From positions 22,150,040 through 22,214,039 of the forward strand of contig NC_045145.1 in the NCBI RefSeq assembly GCF_008831285.2: 64,000 bases of DNA. The letters run 5' to 3'. The notes beneath the pieces are model-generated. The model was not told the DNA's origin and did not search any database. It saw only the letters and a list, made by a program, of their open reading frames with translations. The stretch comes from Nymphaea colorata. Taxonomy: Eukaryota > Streptophyta > Magnoliopsida > Nymphaeales > Nymphaeaceae. This document shows positions 22,379 through 35,700 of the stretch, piece by piece; within the stretch, counting starts at the first letter, position 1, and every line of letters begins with the position of its first letter. The translations under genes were made by a program, and so were the position numbers.

Positions 22379-23965
22379 ATGAGGACTCAAGGAAGGCCGA
22401 AGGTAGCCTTAGTGCCTTATCCAGCACAGGGACATGTGACTCCCATGGTTCAACTTGCATCAGCCTTGAACCGTTTAGGCTTCCAACCAGTTCTCATCAA
22501 CCCCCAGTTCATCCACTCTCAGTTGTCATGCACTGCAGTTAGTGAAGATGATGGTAATGTCGTTATGTTCATGTCTATTCCTGACGGCCTGGATGATGAC
22601 CAACCACGTGATTTCTTTGCAATCTCGCATTTCATGGAGAATATCATGCCTCTGCATCTTGACCAACTCCTTCGAAGCTTTGATAGCAGAGCAGAAGGCC
22701 TTGCTTTTGTTGTTGTTGATTTGCTCGCATCTTGTGCAATCAGTGTTGCGGAGCGCTGCAGAATTCCTGTTGTTGGATTTTGGCCAGCCATGTACGCCAC
22801 TTATACCATTGTGAAAGCTATTCCAGATTTTATCCAAAAGAGACTTATTTCCGCCATTGATGGTATGATATAAATCTAACATAGGAAAGTCTTTACATTA
22901 CATAAACCAGTTTCCTAATTTTTCTTCTGCGCATTTCCATCTGATCAAATATTTTTTTTTATAAAAGATGGCATATCAGAATCATTACAGTTCATGAAGT
23001 TGGAGGTGCTACTCGTAGGACTTATTCAGTGTTTCACCAGTTTTTTTGTTCACGCAGGTTCTCCATTGACAGAAGAAACAGTGGGCTTTTTACCTTCTTT
23101 ACCTGGGCTGAACCCAACCCACTGTCCATGGTTGGTAGGAAATGCAACTTCCCGTCTTTTCAGATTCAAGTTTTGGTTAGCAACGTTGAAACGTGTTGCT
23201 TCCCTGAAATGGATCCTGTTCAACTCATTCCCGGAAGAGAATCAAAGACAGCAACAACCATCACTCTCCATTGCAGAACCAGTGGTTTCTCCAGAACCAG
23301 TGGTTTCTCCAGAACCAAGCTTATTCCATGTTGGACCACTCACGAGGCATATTGAGCACAACCCTAGCATGTGGGAGGAAGATAATAGTTGCACTGTTTG
23401 GCTGGCCAAGCAGGTCTCTGGTTCAGTGATTTATGTCTCTTTTGGAAGCTGGGTTGGCCTGTCACTTCAACAACATATAGTTGAGTTAGCAATTGCATTG
23501 GAAGCCTCAGAAAGGCCATTTCTGTGGGTGTTACGAACTGCATGGCAAGCAAAGCTCCCAACAGGTTTCCTGGAAAGTGTTGGACGGAGGGGGAAAGTGG
23601 TGGACTGGGCTCCACAGAGGGAGGTCCTGGAAAGCAAAGCAGTTGGTTGCTTCCTGACACATTGTGGGTGGAATTCAACCGTAGAAGCCATAATTGCAGG
23701 AAAACCACTTCTGTGCTGGCCTGTATCAGGTGACCAGTTTGTGAACTGCGAATTCATCGTAAATGTTTGGAAGGTAGGGATTCAACTGGAAGGCGAGGAG
23801 AGGGAGGATATAAGAAAAGGGCTAGCAATGAAGATGTCTCACTGGCAAGAGCTCAAGAAGAATATGTTGGCACTGAGGAAGAGAGTGTTCGGAATTGATG
23901 GAGAGCTGACAGCAATGAAAAATCTTATATCCTTCACACAAGCAGTGATGAACGGGAAAGCCTAG
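22379..23965 (+). CDS. Family 1 UDP-glycosyltransferase, UGT83A-like
   Basis: Two exons: 22379-22862 and 23058-23965, split by a 195-bp GT-AG intron in phase 1, giving 463 aa, the usual length for UGT83A proteins. It would transfer sugar from a UDP-sugar to a small acceptor in the cytosol. The N-terminal acceptor domain carries the catalytic His19 in YPAQGHVTPM and the partner Asp114 in FVVVDLLAS. The C-terminal PSPG box (about 345-388) has WAPQ, THCGWNS, E, G and a closing DQ. One oddity: the usually conserved His in VLxHxxVG is replaced (VLESKAVG). The linker has a doubled PVVSPE motif from an 18-bp DNA repeat at about 23283-23320. The first ORF runs only three codons into the intron, and joining restores AIDG-SPLTEE, which is typical of the family. 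The acceptor is not predictable. Confidence 0.9.
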
Positions 23966-26900
23966 TGGAGGAAAGATACAAATCGTATGGGAATGCAATG
24001 GTAGGTTAAAGCATTTTACTGCAATTCCCAACTGGTTTATCATGCACAAAATAAATTTGGGCTGTCAAACAAGAATGACAGCGCATTTCTCCATCTGTTC
24101 CTTCTGCAATATGACTGCTATGACATATTGATATATAAACATGCAGAATGACTTTCAATAACTAAGATATAGCTAGTAGCTAGCTCATTTATCACTTGGA
24201 TCATTAGTCAACTCACAACATAAAATTTCAGTACCATGTATGCGAGAAAAATTTAAACAGAGAAGGCATAGATTCATGAACAAGTAAGCTCAGATATGTT
24301 GGCTATAACTTGTTTAAAGCAAAAGCACACCTGCGCAGAATGTGCAATATAATGCATGGAACTTCCACATTTGACTTTAAGATGAAACTAACCTTTATCT
24401 GACTCACAAAGTGACATCCTTTTCTTGCAGTACCTAATTAAATTAGGAAATCTAAAACTTCTGCATATTTATATATGTTACATATGTAGGTATATGGATG
24501 TGTATATGTGGATAGAACCTTGATAAGCCAGATGGGGCAGGATGTGTGGATTGGACCTTGTGGAATGCACAAACCAGATAAATAATTATGACAACTCATG
24601 TTATGCCCGTAAGTATTGTAGAAAATTAGTCGCATGAAGTCAATATCAAAGCGAACTAAAAGATTAAGGTTTACTTTTTTATATTTTTGACCAACCCATG
24701 GAGCAGACATACATCCACAACGGTGCACATGAAAGGCAATATATACAAAAAGATTCTAGGTCAAATGTGATGTTCTTTTTGTTTTTCCTCAACAAACCAA
24801 TTTAAAAATGTTCAATATCCAGAGAGCAACTATTCACGCCTTCACTCTGAACATTTTTCTATGTTGGCATGATAGTTCAAAAGAAAATATGTAAACTACA
24901 GAGCAAACTACAATGTTATTTACACTAATGTAATACGTTTGAGTATCTACAGATTCATGTATACATACAGACGTAAGTATGTACATTGCAGACATTACCA
25001 TAGAAATGACAAGGAAATAGTAGTTAAAAAATAACAATCATGTCACAGACCAATGGCATTTGTCAAAATAAACCTTGAGAAATTTGATGAAACACACATA
25101 CAGACTGTACATATCACAGGAAAAAAGCAAACAAACACAAGAAACAAGTGGCTAACATGTTTTACCTTTCTACTAGTCACACCTAAAACTCAGATGTGAT
25201 AGGCTCATACCTTCTATTCTTGAATTTTGGACAACTGACCAAGACTCTGCACCTTTCAGGTAAGGATCTTCAATTAAGATGCAAATTTTGATGCATGGGT
25301 AAGCTGGATCATGTCCACCCATGATAATTTAACTGCAGGAGATATTTCCAGATTTCCAGTGTTTTCGTCTCAGAAAGACTACTCCTGATCAACTGATGTC
25401 TGCTCTACGAGATGGTTGGAGAAATATTTGACTTTGAATTTTCAGCTTTCAAGAGAGAGACAGATTTATAGTTCTCAGGAAAATAGAAAATAAACAGCAT
25501 GAAACTTATTTGGATAAGCACTACTTTAGCACCTTCAACTATAAGCCATGCTGCTTTTTGGGCATATTTACACCTGATTATTTTCAGGTAAAATGCCAGA
25601 CAAAATTTACTCCAAAATGCAGAAATTACTCTATCAAGGAAGAGAAAATGGATCTAACAAGACAAGAGTAGATATTAGTTTAAGAATGGTTCAGCAAATC
25701 AGCAAACATTAGAATTAGTGTTAACTGAGCTACACAATTCTCACTAGTTCCACGCCTAAAACTGATCAAATCTAGTCATATTTGTGCAAATTTGTAAATG
25801 GCATGAAAGAAAAAACAAATTGTTTCCCTTCATCTGCATGATAATTTCCTTAATATGGCCCCCATGTAGAAATTTGAGTACCTGCATTGCACAACTATGT
25901 CTGTGTGTTTGTGTTTTAATTGACACATAGGAGCAGTTTGATGTTTCCAGTAAGAATCTGATGCAACTTCAAATTTCAAAAATTTTTAATATAGCCCTTA
26001 TAAGCAGACATTGAAACAATTTTGGTCTTGTGATGATTTAATTAGTGGAAGAAGTAACATCTTTTTAGTAGTTTGAGAACAGTTGGCTAATCAAAGCACC
26101 TACCGAAGTTTAGTGAGTTGCAGTAAGAATCTGATGTAACTTCAAATTTAAAAAAATTTGGTATAGCTCTTACAGCAGAGATTGAAACAATTTTGGCCTT
26201 CGATTATTCATATAATGCCCGAGTCATAAGTAACACGAATCCATCAAACTAATCACATCAGCCTAAGATTTTTTTCGTACATAGAAATAAAGACAACCAG
26301 GACCTATGTCGAATTTGTAAGTAATAAAAGTCCATCAAACTCACCACTTAAGCCTAAGGAATCTTTCGCAAATGCAAGTAGGGATGACACTGATACTCAG
26401 GCAATATTTGACTAGGACGGACTCTAAAGGGCCACTAATTTATTTTTTCATGGAATATCCTTCATCCAAAATTGATCCGCCCATCAGGCTGTTACCTCAG
26501 GTGCAAAAACAGATGCTCATTCTTTCGAAAGCAATTAAGGGACAAACAACCATTTGGGGATTATATGTATTTAAGCACCAAATAGAAAGTACATTTCCGA
26601 GATCCCATCATGTTTGTCTGGACTTAACATAGGAGTCAAAAAAGACAACCATTTCAAAACAGATGCAAATAAGAGAACAGAAAGAAGCTTCCCCGTGGAA
26701 ATCATTCTATTAAATTCCTCTCCTGCATTCAGTAAAGCAAGATTACAAAAAATAAAAACTTTCGCCTTTTCTCTTCCAAGCGTCTACCATTTGATTCTCA
26801 TTATGCTTTCGAATCCAAACTCTCGCGATTGAAGGGCCAATCAGAAGCGTTTGGCTCTTAAATTACACGAAAAAAAAAAAATCAGAGTCAGAGCTTCCAT

Positions 26901-27427
26901 CACGCCAAAGCAAGGTTGATAAACACCAATGAAGCTTCAGCATTGAAAGTCAATCTAAAGAAAAAGCTGGTCCCTGACGGAAGCACCGGACCCTTCAACG
27001 ATGAGACTCATATTGGACGCCTGAGTGGGCGCACGCACACACACACGGGGACAACACACACGCAGGCTCGCAGCCACGCATAAACAGAAATTCTTCCAAC
27101 CAAAACCATCAAAATAACACGAAAACATGCCCGAGCAACTAGACAATTACCACCATAAAATAAAAGAGAACTGGCAAAGATCAAAGCAAGAAGATGAAGT
27201 TCGGTGCTCAGATACCTAACCCATCGTCACGAAAAACTGAGCAACAAAAACTACACTACATACTTTGGGGCTTTCAGGCTTCCACTTCAAGCTGAAGGAT
27301 CCCTCATAGTGCACAGGGCAACATTCTCTCCTACTGCCATGTGGAGCAGGCAAGGCCAGGGAAAATGAAAATAGCACAGAAACGGACACCATTCATTAGG
27401 GCCTTCCACCTTTCAACAAACGAAAAC
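23966..27427. other. Intergenic DNA, no supported gene
   Basis: After the UGT gene (an A-rich polyadenylation-like signal near 24047) I find only short random frames. A diverged tandem pair of about 170 bp lies at roughly 25930-26350; both copies contain AGTAAGAATCTGATG and GAAACAATTTTGG. Otherwise I see no structure. Confidence 0.4.
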
Positions 27428-27435
27428 ATCGTAGG
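27428..27435. other. Left target-site duplication of hAT-like element
   Basis: ATCGTAGG, repeated exactly at 30299-30306. Eight base pairs is the target duplication length of the hAT superfamily. Confidence 0.92.
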
Positions 27436-27919
27436 TAGGGCTGCACACGAGCCGAGTCGAGACTCGACTCAACGAGCTCGAGCTCGAACTCGAGTCGAGC
27501 TACCTAACACAAGCTCGTGCTCGACTCGATTAAACAAAGTCGAGCTCGACTCGATTAACTCGATTAGCTCGTTTAAATAAAAATGATCCTTCTTTTTAAA
27601 ATATCTAGTAAATTTCATGACGTGGGATGAAATTTGTGAATTACTCAACCCTGCCAACAGTTTAGAGCTGCAAATAGACACCATTTGGTATTAGCTCATT
27701 ATTAAATATTATAGAATCATAAGCTGATGACTGAACAATTGAACAAAATGTAAATAGGACATAATGTATACGAGGAAATAAAAGTTTAAAATTGGCTACA
27801 CAGTATGGTAAAATAACAGCCAACTTCAGTAGTCAGCATATGTCCTTTGATGGAAAAAGAGACGAGCAGATTCAAGTCCAGATCTGAGCAGAGCATCATC
27901 TCCCAGAGGAAATTGGATA

Positions 27920-28400
27920 ATAGCAGCAAAGTATTGAGCAAGCTTTAGAATATAGTTTGAGAAAACGTAGACAGGAGTCAAGATCAAGGTTGTGCAGAAC
28001 AGAAAATAACCCATGAGTCCATGACCTCTGGCTTTGCATGTAAATCCCCAGCATCCTCAACCTCCCAGCTCCAAAGGCCTGTCCACACAGTGTCTCCAAA
28101 GCACTTCCCATACCCAGCTGCCATGATCACCAAAACCCAGTTCAAATTTCCAACAGAAATCATCCAATACATAGATGATATAATAAAGGACATGCTCCTT
28201 AGTGCAGAACAGAAATCATCCAATACGCAAATGATATAATACAATATATGTTCCTTAGTACACAACAACTAGCAGATAGAAACAAAGCTTTTTTGGTTTG
28301 ATGTCATGGGCTGCCATGTCTTACCAAGAAGCCAAAACCCAGCCCTGCAACCACATAGTTCTCTATGGACACAGCAGCGAGCTCCATAGCCATAGCTTCT
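27920..28400 (-). pseudogene. Captured MATE (DETOXIFICATION) transporter fragment
   Basis: On the minus strand, about 28326-28400 encodes ELAAVSIENYVVAGLGFGFL and ends at a GTAAGA donor. About 27990-28110 encodes MGSALETLCGQAFGAG then LGIYMQ, the conserved membrane core of plant MATE efflux proteins. The next segment, ILTPVYVFSNYILKL, lies in another frame, so at least one frameshift is present. The order and the retained splice site indicate a captured genomic fragment of the N-terminal half of a DTX gene. It cannot encode a functional 12-helix transporter. Confidence 0.8.
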
Positions 28401-28870
28401 TGCTCTCTATCAGTGATCTCCTGCACAGAGTGGGACTGCTCTGGTTCTCCAGCAGGGAAAGTGCTTTGGAGACAATCTAGCTTACAATGAAGTACGTCAA
28501 ACATGAGAAGCTAACAACCTAAAAGAATATAACATGAGAAAATGTTGTACTTTTACAGATGGATGCACATTCTCGCTGTTCTACTCTTTACTGGCAGGCC
28601 CTTTAGTGTAATGTGCACTAAATATTATTGCAGGATTCCCAACCATGACCTATGAATGAATGAATGAACAGAAAAAATCATCCCAGGCAACAGAGCAAGA
28701 AACAACGTGAGAAGATAAATAAAAAGAAAGAATAATAAAAGAATAATAAAAGCTATTTATTTCAAGCCATGAATGAATGAACAGAAAAAATCTTCCCAGG
28801 CAACAGAGCAAGAAACAACGTGAGAAGATAAAGAACAAGAAAGAATAATAAAAGCTATTTTTTTCAATGT
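28140..28870. repeat. Two short tandem duplications inside the hAT-like element
   Basis: A unit of about 62 bp is repeated at 28150-28265 (both copies contain AGAAATCATCCAATAC). A unit of about 115 bp is repeated at 28650-28870 (both copies contain CCCAGGCAACAGAGCAAG). The second pair differs by a small internal deletion. Confidence 0.75.
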
Positions 28871-30306
28871 TTCATGCCTAGACCCTTTAGTGCCTAAGTG
28901 AAGGCCTTGCACACAGCTGGATCAACACATGCCTGGCACACATGTCATAAACAATATATAAAAAGAATTTATGTTAATGAAATAAAAAATCACGTCAACA
29001 TGAAGGAAGAAAAAGGAAATGTGGATCAATGTTGTTCCTGTAAAGCTTGGTGAACAAGATTTAAGAAAGAAAATATTGGACAGGCGAGATTTGAAGGTTT
29101 CTAACATGGCTAAAAACCGTCGACTGCTTAGGAAGAGCAAATTTCTTCCAAGCAATCACTTTGCACGAGGAAAAAAAATAACAAAATCTCTTTGACCCCT
29201 TTCTGAGCCTTCTTTCTCATTTCTAACCACCAAAATAAGCATTGCATCAAGAAATTCAAAACAACAAAACAGACTTCACAAAACAGGTAAGAAGGAGGAA
29301 GAGGAAGAAGATGAACAACAATGAGAAGAAAGGAAGGTTGAAGGGGTACCTGACGTGAAGGCGGGGGCAGAAAGCACGCCTCTAGAAGCAATTACGACCT
29401 CAATATTTATCCCTTTCTAAGATCTCTGCCAAAATAAAAAGCAAAAAAATGATTAATAAGAGGATGAAGTCAAGGATTTGTTTGAAAGCACAGGCGCAAC
29501 ACAAGATGTTCAAAACTTTGACCCCCGGAGGAGCATTAGCATACCATCGGGCGTTAGGCAGAGCAGAGGGCGGTGGTGGGCCGGTGGCGGTGGCAGAGAA
29601 GGAAATGAGGAGGAAATGCAGACAGTGGAGCTGTCGTTCCCGTGCTTGTGCAGACCCTGCGAAGGTGAGCCTATGAGGATGAGGTGTCACCGTGTCACGG
29701 ACTCAACGAGAGTTTAAGAGAGAGAGAGGCAAAGAAAGAGCGCATGAAAAAGAGGGGAACATACCTTGGGTCGTCTCTGGATGCTCATTTGTGTTCTTTT
29801 CATTGTGTGGACTGTCGTGGGGAGCCTAAACAAAAACGCAGACGGCAGGCCGGACGGTGGAGCTGGTGGTTAGATGTCGAATGCCATTGCCGGATGGTGG
29901 AGCTGGAGCCTGGTGGTTAGATGCCAAATGCCGGACGGTGGTCCGGTGGAGATGGTGTGCGGCGGTGGCGGTCTGGGCCGTCTGGCGGAGAGGAGAGGAC
30001 TGGATAGATAGTCGACAGAAGAGAGAGAAAAGGGGAAAAGAACTTATAACCGATCAATTTTTACCCTAAACCGGTGAACCGGTTTTGGTAAATTTGTGTT
30101 ATCGGTTTTCAAAATTTAAACGGTTTTATATAAACGAGTCGAGTCGAGTTCTTAAAACTCGAACTCGACTCGTTTACTCATTCGAGTTTCATTGTAAGCT
30201 CGAACTCGACTCGTTTATAAACGAGTCGAGCTCGAGCCGAGTTTAACCGGGCGAGTTCGAGTCGAGCCCGAGCTGGCTCGACTCGTTGTGCAGCCCTAAT
30301 CGTAGG

Positions 30307-32712
30307 TAAGGCAACCTAGTTCTATGGAAATAATAGAAAACAGCTATTCCCTTTCCGAATTCATTATTCATGTAACTTGGTAGCTAACATGTATTAAAAT
30401 TCAAGGAAACGTTTTTGTTATTCCTCAAAAAGTTAAGTGCGATTCTTGAGAAAATATTATTCAAACTGTCAAATGAAGCTCAGTTGGATCAGTTGATTCA
30501 GATATGAGAAATTCGCAAATATAGACGGTGCTCGAAATGTAAATGCATTTCTGATAGAACAAGACATATCTGCACTAAATCATCTCTATGAATTTGTATG
30601 TTGCTTTATCAAACTCCATCGTCTTGGGGTTTGCGCAGGACAGGGCTTCAGGCCAAGAGATCCCAACTGGTTCAAATTTGCCCCAAGCTCGACCAAGAAC
30701 TAAATAGAAGGAACCGAGCTCAGTCACTAGTTCTAGCCGTCTAGGGTCGGCCCGTTAACCAGCGAGGTATGTTTAGTTAATGGAAAACGATTAAATTAAT
30801 TAGCCCCAGTTTATCATGTTATTCTTTTAACATGAGATTAAATGAAGAAAAATCTACAAACAACCGCCCATTTGAGCCAATATTAAACCGTCGGCCGCTG
30901 ACGAGGGGCGACGGCAGCCGGTCGGCCCCAGCCGTGGCAGGGCGGGGCGACAGAGTGGAATTATGGCGAGGGTCGGAGACACAGCGAGCCATCGGTAGCT
31001 CGGCGACGGTTGGCATCCCCGACCCTCACCATCTGGCGAGGATCAGATCGTGGGGTGCGGTTTGCCCATAGTTGAGGGTCAAGAAAGTACTGGAGGGACG
31101 ATCACCGCGGAGGAACGTGGAGGAGGTGAACGGATGAAGAAGCGCGGTGATCTCAGATGAAGCCTGTGAGAAGATGATGTAGTCAGCCACTGCTTAGGTT
31201 CATGAGAGGCAATTCATTGCACGCAAAGGAATACGGTTTGCGTTCAAAATCTTGAAATGTCAGTGGCTGGTGGTTTTCATTTAGATTTTCGGTTGTATGG
31301 TATTGTCTTAGTGACGTTAGATTCAGCATGGGAACTTGGTATCCTTCCTGCTGGGAAATTGGGAAGACAAAAAGGGACTTGTCATTACTTTTATCATATG
31401 TCCGTCAATCTTGTAATGGCTTTTGTATGTGTCACAAGGCTTGCTTCTTAAATCAGTAAGCGATGGAGGAGCCGGCCAAAGAGGATATCGCCCTTAGCTA
31501 GAATGGCTTCCCTGCATACTTCTATGAGGCACTGGAGTATAACTGAGAGTGACGTGACTGGTAATTTGACTGTGTTTTATGAAGAAGAAACTTGTCATGA
31601 GCGCCGGCAGAATCATACTTAATCCCAATTCTTAAGTTTAAACACTGAAATTCAGCACATTACCTTGTGTAACTTTTCAAATTCATTAACTAGGATTCTT
31701 ATTAATCCAATGAAAGATCAATGCTGCATTCTCCTCTGCAAAGTGCATTCTTGCCTACCAGGGGGGCTTAAATGTACCATTGTCTTTGGCGCTTGAGGTT
31801 GTCAAGTAGTTTGTATTTGCTCCAGGACGAGGCAGTAGCGTACAACTAGACTTTTTGAAGGCTTGTGATAAAGTTGGCTGATGGTTACAGCTTACTCCTT
31901 GGGCTGAGGTTCCATTGAGGGTACGTAGCTGTGTGTTTTGTGGTTAGCTCTCGGACTCTTGATACATGCTTGTGAATGGCACCGAGGGGCACCTCTTCTC
32001 CCCGAAGCAAGAACCTTCGTCCCCTGTCGCCTTCATAGTTGCGATTGAGAATTTCGCTAGATGACGAAAAGCTGTAGGGACGAGTCTTCAGCATCAGCTC
32101 GGTTCTCCTTCATCAGAGACGTTTGCTTTGCACAAGGCAATTTAAATGGTTCCTAAGGAGGATAATCTGTGGCAACTGCGTTTAACCATGAGCAGTAGAT
32201 AACAGCTCTTAAAGAAGAGAAAGATCAAGATTAAAGAACTTAGCAGTAAGGACTTGAGTGACGGTTGCTGGGGCAGTGTCAGGCTTCTTAACAGTCAACC
32301 TGCAAAAGATATTTGCTCGCTGCTCCTTAACAGGCTGGAATGGGATGACTGTCACGAGGGGTACCTTGGTGATTCTGGGATTTCTACGAGGTTGTAAAAG
32401 GAAGTATTACGTTCAGTGACCTTATTAATTGAGCATACCCAAGTCCTGGCTGCACATCTCAATAGTTGAACATACCTTCTTCAAAGGGATAAAGTAGAAA
32501 CAAACAGAGAACATCGATAAGCTTTCTTAGGACGCACGTAAGAAAATAATATCCAAAATTGAGCAGCTGAGCATTACATATTACACATTAAAGAGATGGC
32601 TACAAAATCGAGCAATTTGCAAATTAAAACTGCTGCAATGAAATACCGAGGTAGGTTCGGAATCGCCCCACCTTCAGCATTCGCCAGAAGCTTGTTTGAC
32701 AGATGACATAAA
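30307..32712. other. Intergenic DNA and probable 3' UTR of PRORP gene
   Basis: No gene is supported. A GC-rich patch at about 30885-31150 holds an open frame without recognisable domains. The segment just below 32713 should contain the 3' untranslated region of the minus-strand PRORP gene, but I see no unambiguous polyadenylation signal. Confidence 0.35.
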
Positions 32713-35700
32713 TCAAATCGGTAAGCCATGCCTATTTGCACAAATCCATGGCCTTGGAGTTTCAGACTCCTCATCAATAGCAATAGGTATGTGCCAACTG
32801 CCAACTTCTGACTCCTGCAATTCCAAGGAAAATGCTGGTCATTATAATTTACTAGGCGACAGGTACATGGGCAGGTATTTGAATGAAACATGATGACAAA
32901 AGCAAATTGAAGGTAAAGAGAAGAGAGAGAGCTAGGACCTGTATCAATGTTGAATATGGGGGTGGCATTCTGAAGCTGATGGTCTTTGACACCGCCAGCC
33001 GAACCTGCAAAGAAACACAAGAACTTAGTAACCAGCACAGCCGCAGCATTCTACTTTCAAATTTCCATCAATGAGTACATAAATCATGAGCAATCAGATG
33101 AACGTTGAATATCATCAGAGATAGCATCTGAACATCACAAATACCTTCCAGAATCATTTTCATGTAAGCATTAGATAGAAAGGAGTTTTTCAGAAAATAG
33201 AAGTAAACACCAGTTTCTCCGGCCTAAGTTTGACTTTCACAGTCAACAAGTTTTGTGTGTGTGTGTGTGTACACGCAAGAGAGAGAGAAACCTGGTGAAC
33301 AAGAATGTCACTCATTGATTAGGTGACAAAAATTATACCCCAGACTACACGTTCTACCAACTAATAAAAAGAGAACTGGATAGCTACACTCTTTGAGCAC
33401 TGCAGGCAAACCTTCTAAAACTCTAGACATTCAGCCCATCTGGAGAACATCACCTGTCACCTAGGTACCATGAGTGAACGTTTTTTAATCTTTTCTTACA
33501 TAGATTTCTGGATATATGGATAAGATTACGTGTGAACAGGAAGGAGGAGACAGGAAAAACATGAAAAAACCCAAGTCCATCTTGACAGCAATAAATTGCA
33601 AAGTTTGAATGGTTCAAGAATGCTGGACAATTTCACAACTGAAGCATAAGCCAACTTCAATCAATAATAAATTTGTACAGAAAAAAAAAATCATAAGAAT
33701 CTTATAATGACAATAAAAGATTCATTTTGATGAATAAGCATTCAAGCAAGAAGAAATAGACCTGATGTCTCTCTTTCCACCTTGGGAAAAAGCTATTCCC
33801 TAGAAGTTGAAACAAATGATCTCTCATTTCATCATTCGTAACCAGCAAAGAACGGCAACTGACTGCTGCATATAACCAATACCTGGTCAACATCATACAA
33901 ATATCAGTGATTTCTAATCACATACTACAATTAGAGAAAAATGACAAGTAGAAAAATAAAATGTAAAAACAGATCTATTAGATCCACAGGGTTAAGCTAA
34001 ACATGTGCAGTGAATACAAAAAATGACTTATAGAAGCCCTTGAAATCCCCACAATCATGAAAACCTGCAACAAACATAGGGTGTGTGATCTTTACAATTT
34101 GCTTTCTCCTTTCACATACTTCAGAACCATGGGGCCGTAAGGAATAATAACAAGATCATTAGTTACCATCAAGCTCCTAGAAGATGTACTCTTGTTCATG
34201 ACTACTGATTAGAACCTTTTTTATGATATCTTACTTTTCACAACATTGCAAAAGCTTTTATTCACAGTCCATTAAATTTCCATCTATTTACATTAAAATG
34301 CCAATTCAACGTATTTTGAAAGAAATGCCAACCCTGGAATGCAATACTCGAGATGCAAGTCATGCATGGTATCCCATTCTGAAGTTCAATCATGGTGTTA
34401 ACGAAAAACTATGATGATTAGCTCCTGCTCTGTGGGATTCTTTGTATGTCAGGTTTAGGAATAGAGGACTAGAATCTAGAAGTATCCATCTCTGCCCCAA
34501 ATAATCCCCTGCAGTGACATTCTGACTGTAAAACAAACAAGACAAATCAAGCCAGAGGCCCACAGCTTCATGCTTATCAAGGGATTTCATATCTGATAAT
34601 CAATTTTGATGATAAGATGCACCTTGTCTGGTGAACAGGTAACTGAGGTATCAGATGAACATAATTAAGAATGAAAAAGACAAGCTCTTCCAAAATTTGA
34701 AGCTTCATCCTGAATTAGAGTCATCTATTATGCTGGTTGAGTGTGACAATAGGGGAAAAGATGAAAAGAAAAAGGCATCTTCTTCCTATAAGTTTCCTTT
34801 TATTTAGCCCAACTAATTTCAATTGAACCCCTTTCATGTGATCTAATTGAATCTATCATAGAATTAGGAAGCCGCTTGATTTCTCCTCCCTATGGCCAAG
34901 CAACTTACCAGGAGCTTAATACATCCACAAAGTATTAAAGGTTTAATGTCCAATAGCCGTGACAGAAGTCATAATAACATATAAAGAGGTAAAAGATTAC
35001 AAACTAACCAGTCATCATTTGATCCATTCGGAGTAGCATAGAGTGCATGGGATCTCTGCCATTCTTCTATCAACCGCTTGTTCTGTGGTCTATTTGCAAG
35101 ATTATCCTTTAGACGCCGGCTATGAAGAACAATGAGGGGCAATTTCTTTGTTGGACTCATTTCTCGTAATGCATTAACAACAGAATTCAACTGCCATAAC
35201 ATTCAGAATGCATATCCTTACTAAAGTAAATCTAAAACTCTCAATCCATGACGTGAGTAAATGAGCTCATGTATCCTAATCAGATAAACGCCAGCTGTGG
35301 TTAACTACTTACTTGGAAGAAGTTGAAACCGTATGTACCCTGATTGAAGAGGCCCACATTAGCACCATCAACTACAGCATCAAACGGTCCATTGTTCTTA
35401 AGCCAATCCTAGAAGTAGCAACCGCTTGAATTAGCCTACTTAAACTCAATATTTCAAACCGACAAGTACAACTTTTTGTATCAAAATGTCACGTAGGGCG
35501 CTCGTAAAGTCCAATTTTTTCATTACGATAAAATAATGTTCAGCAAGCAGATGAGAAGAAAGTTGGACCTTTGAGCACGAAACTACAAATCCCCAACTTG
35601 AAGCCACATTAGACGATTCCATGATAGAAAGTTTACCTGAAACTTGGTGAAATTTGTCTTGACTTCCCTTTGGCAAGCCAATTCTGCAAGCGACTTTCCG

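Larger units (their letters stand above)
27436..30298. mobile_element. Complete non-autonomous hAT-type element carrying MATE gene fragments
   Basis: A 2,863-bp element bounded by TAGGGCTGCACA and its perfect inverse TGTGCAGCCCTA, with an 8-bp target duplication ATCGTAGG on both sides. Both ends carry AGCTCG/CGAGTCGAG-rich subterminal arrays (about 27436-27575 and 30130-30298), probably the transposase-binding zones. There is no transposase, so mobility would need an enzyme from elsewhere. The interior holds fragments of a MATE transporter gene, a GC-rich block (29480-30020) that may be another capture, and short tandem repeats. Confidence 0.9.

Noticed and set aside
29449-30069. GC-rich overlapping frames inside the hAT-like element
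   Set aside because: Imperfect tandem repeats (GGTGGAGCTGG-type) and strong composition bias explain them; no recognisable domain, so I only mention possible capture.
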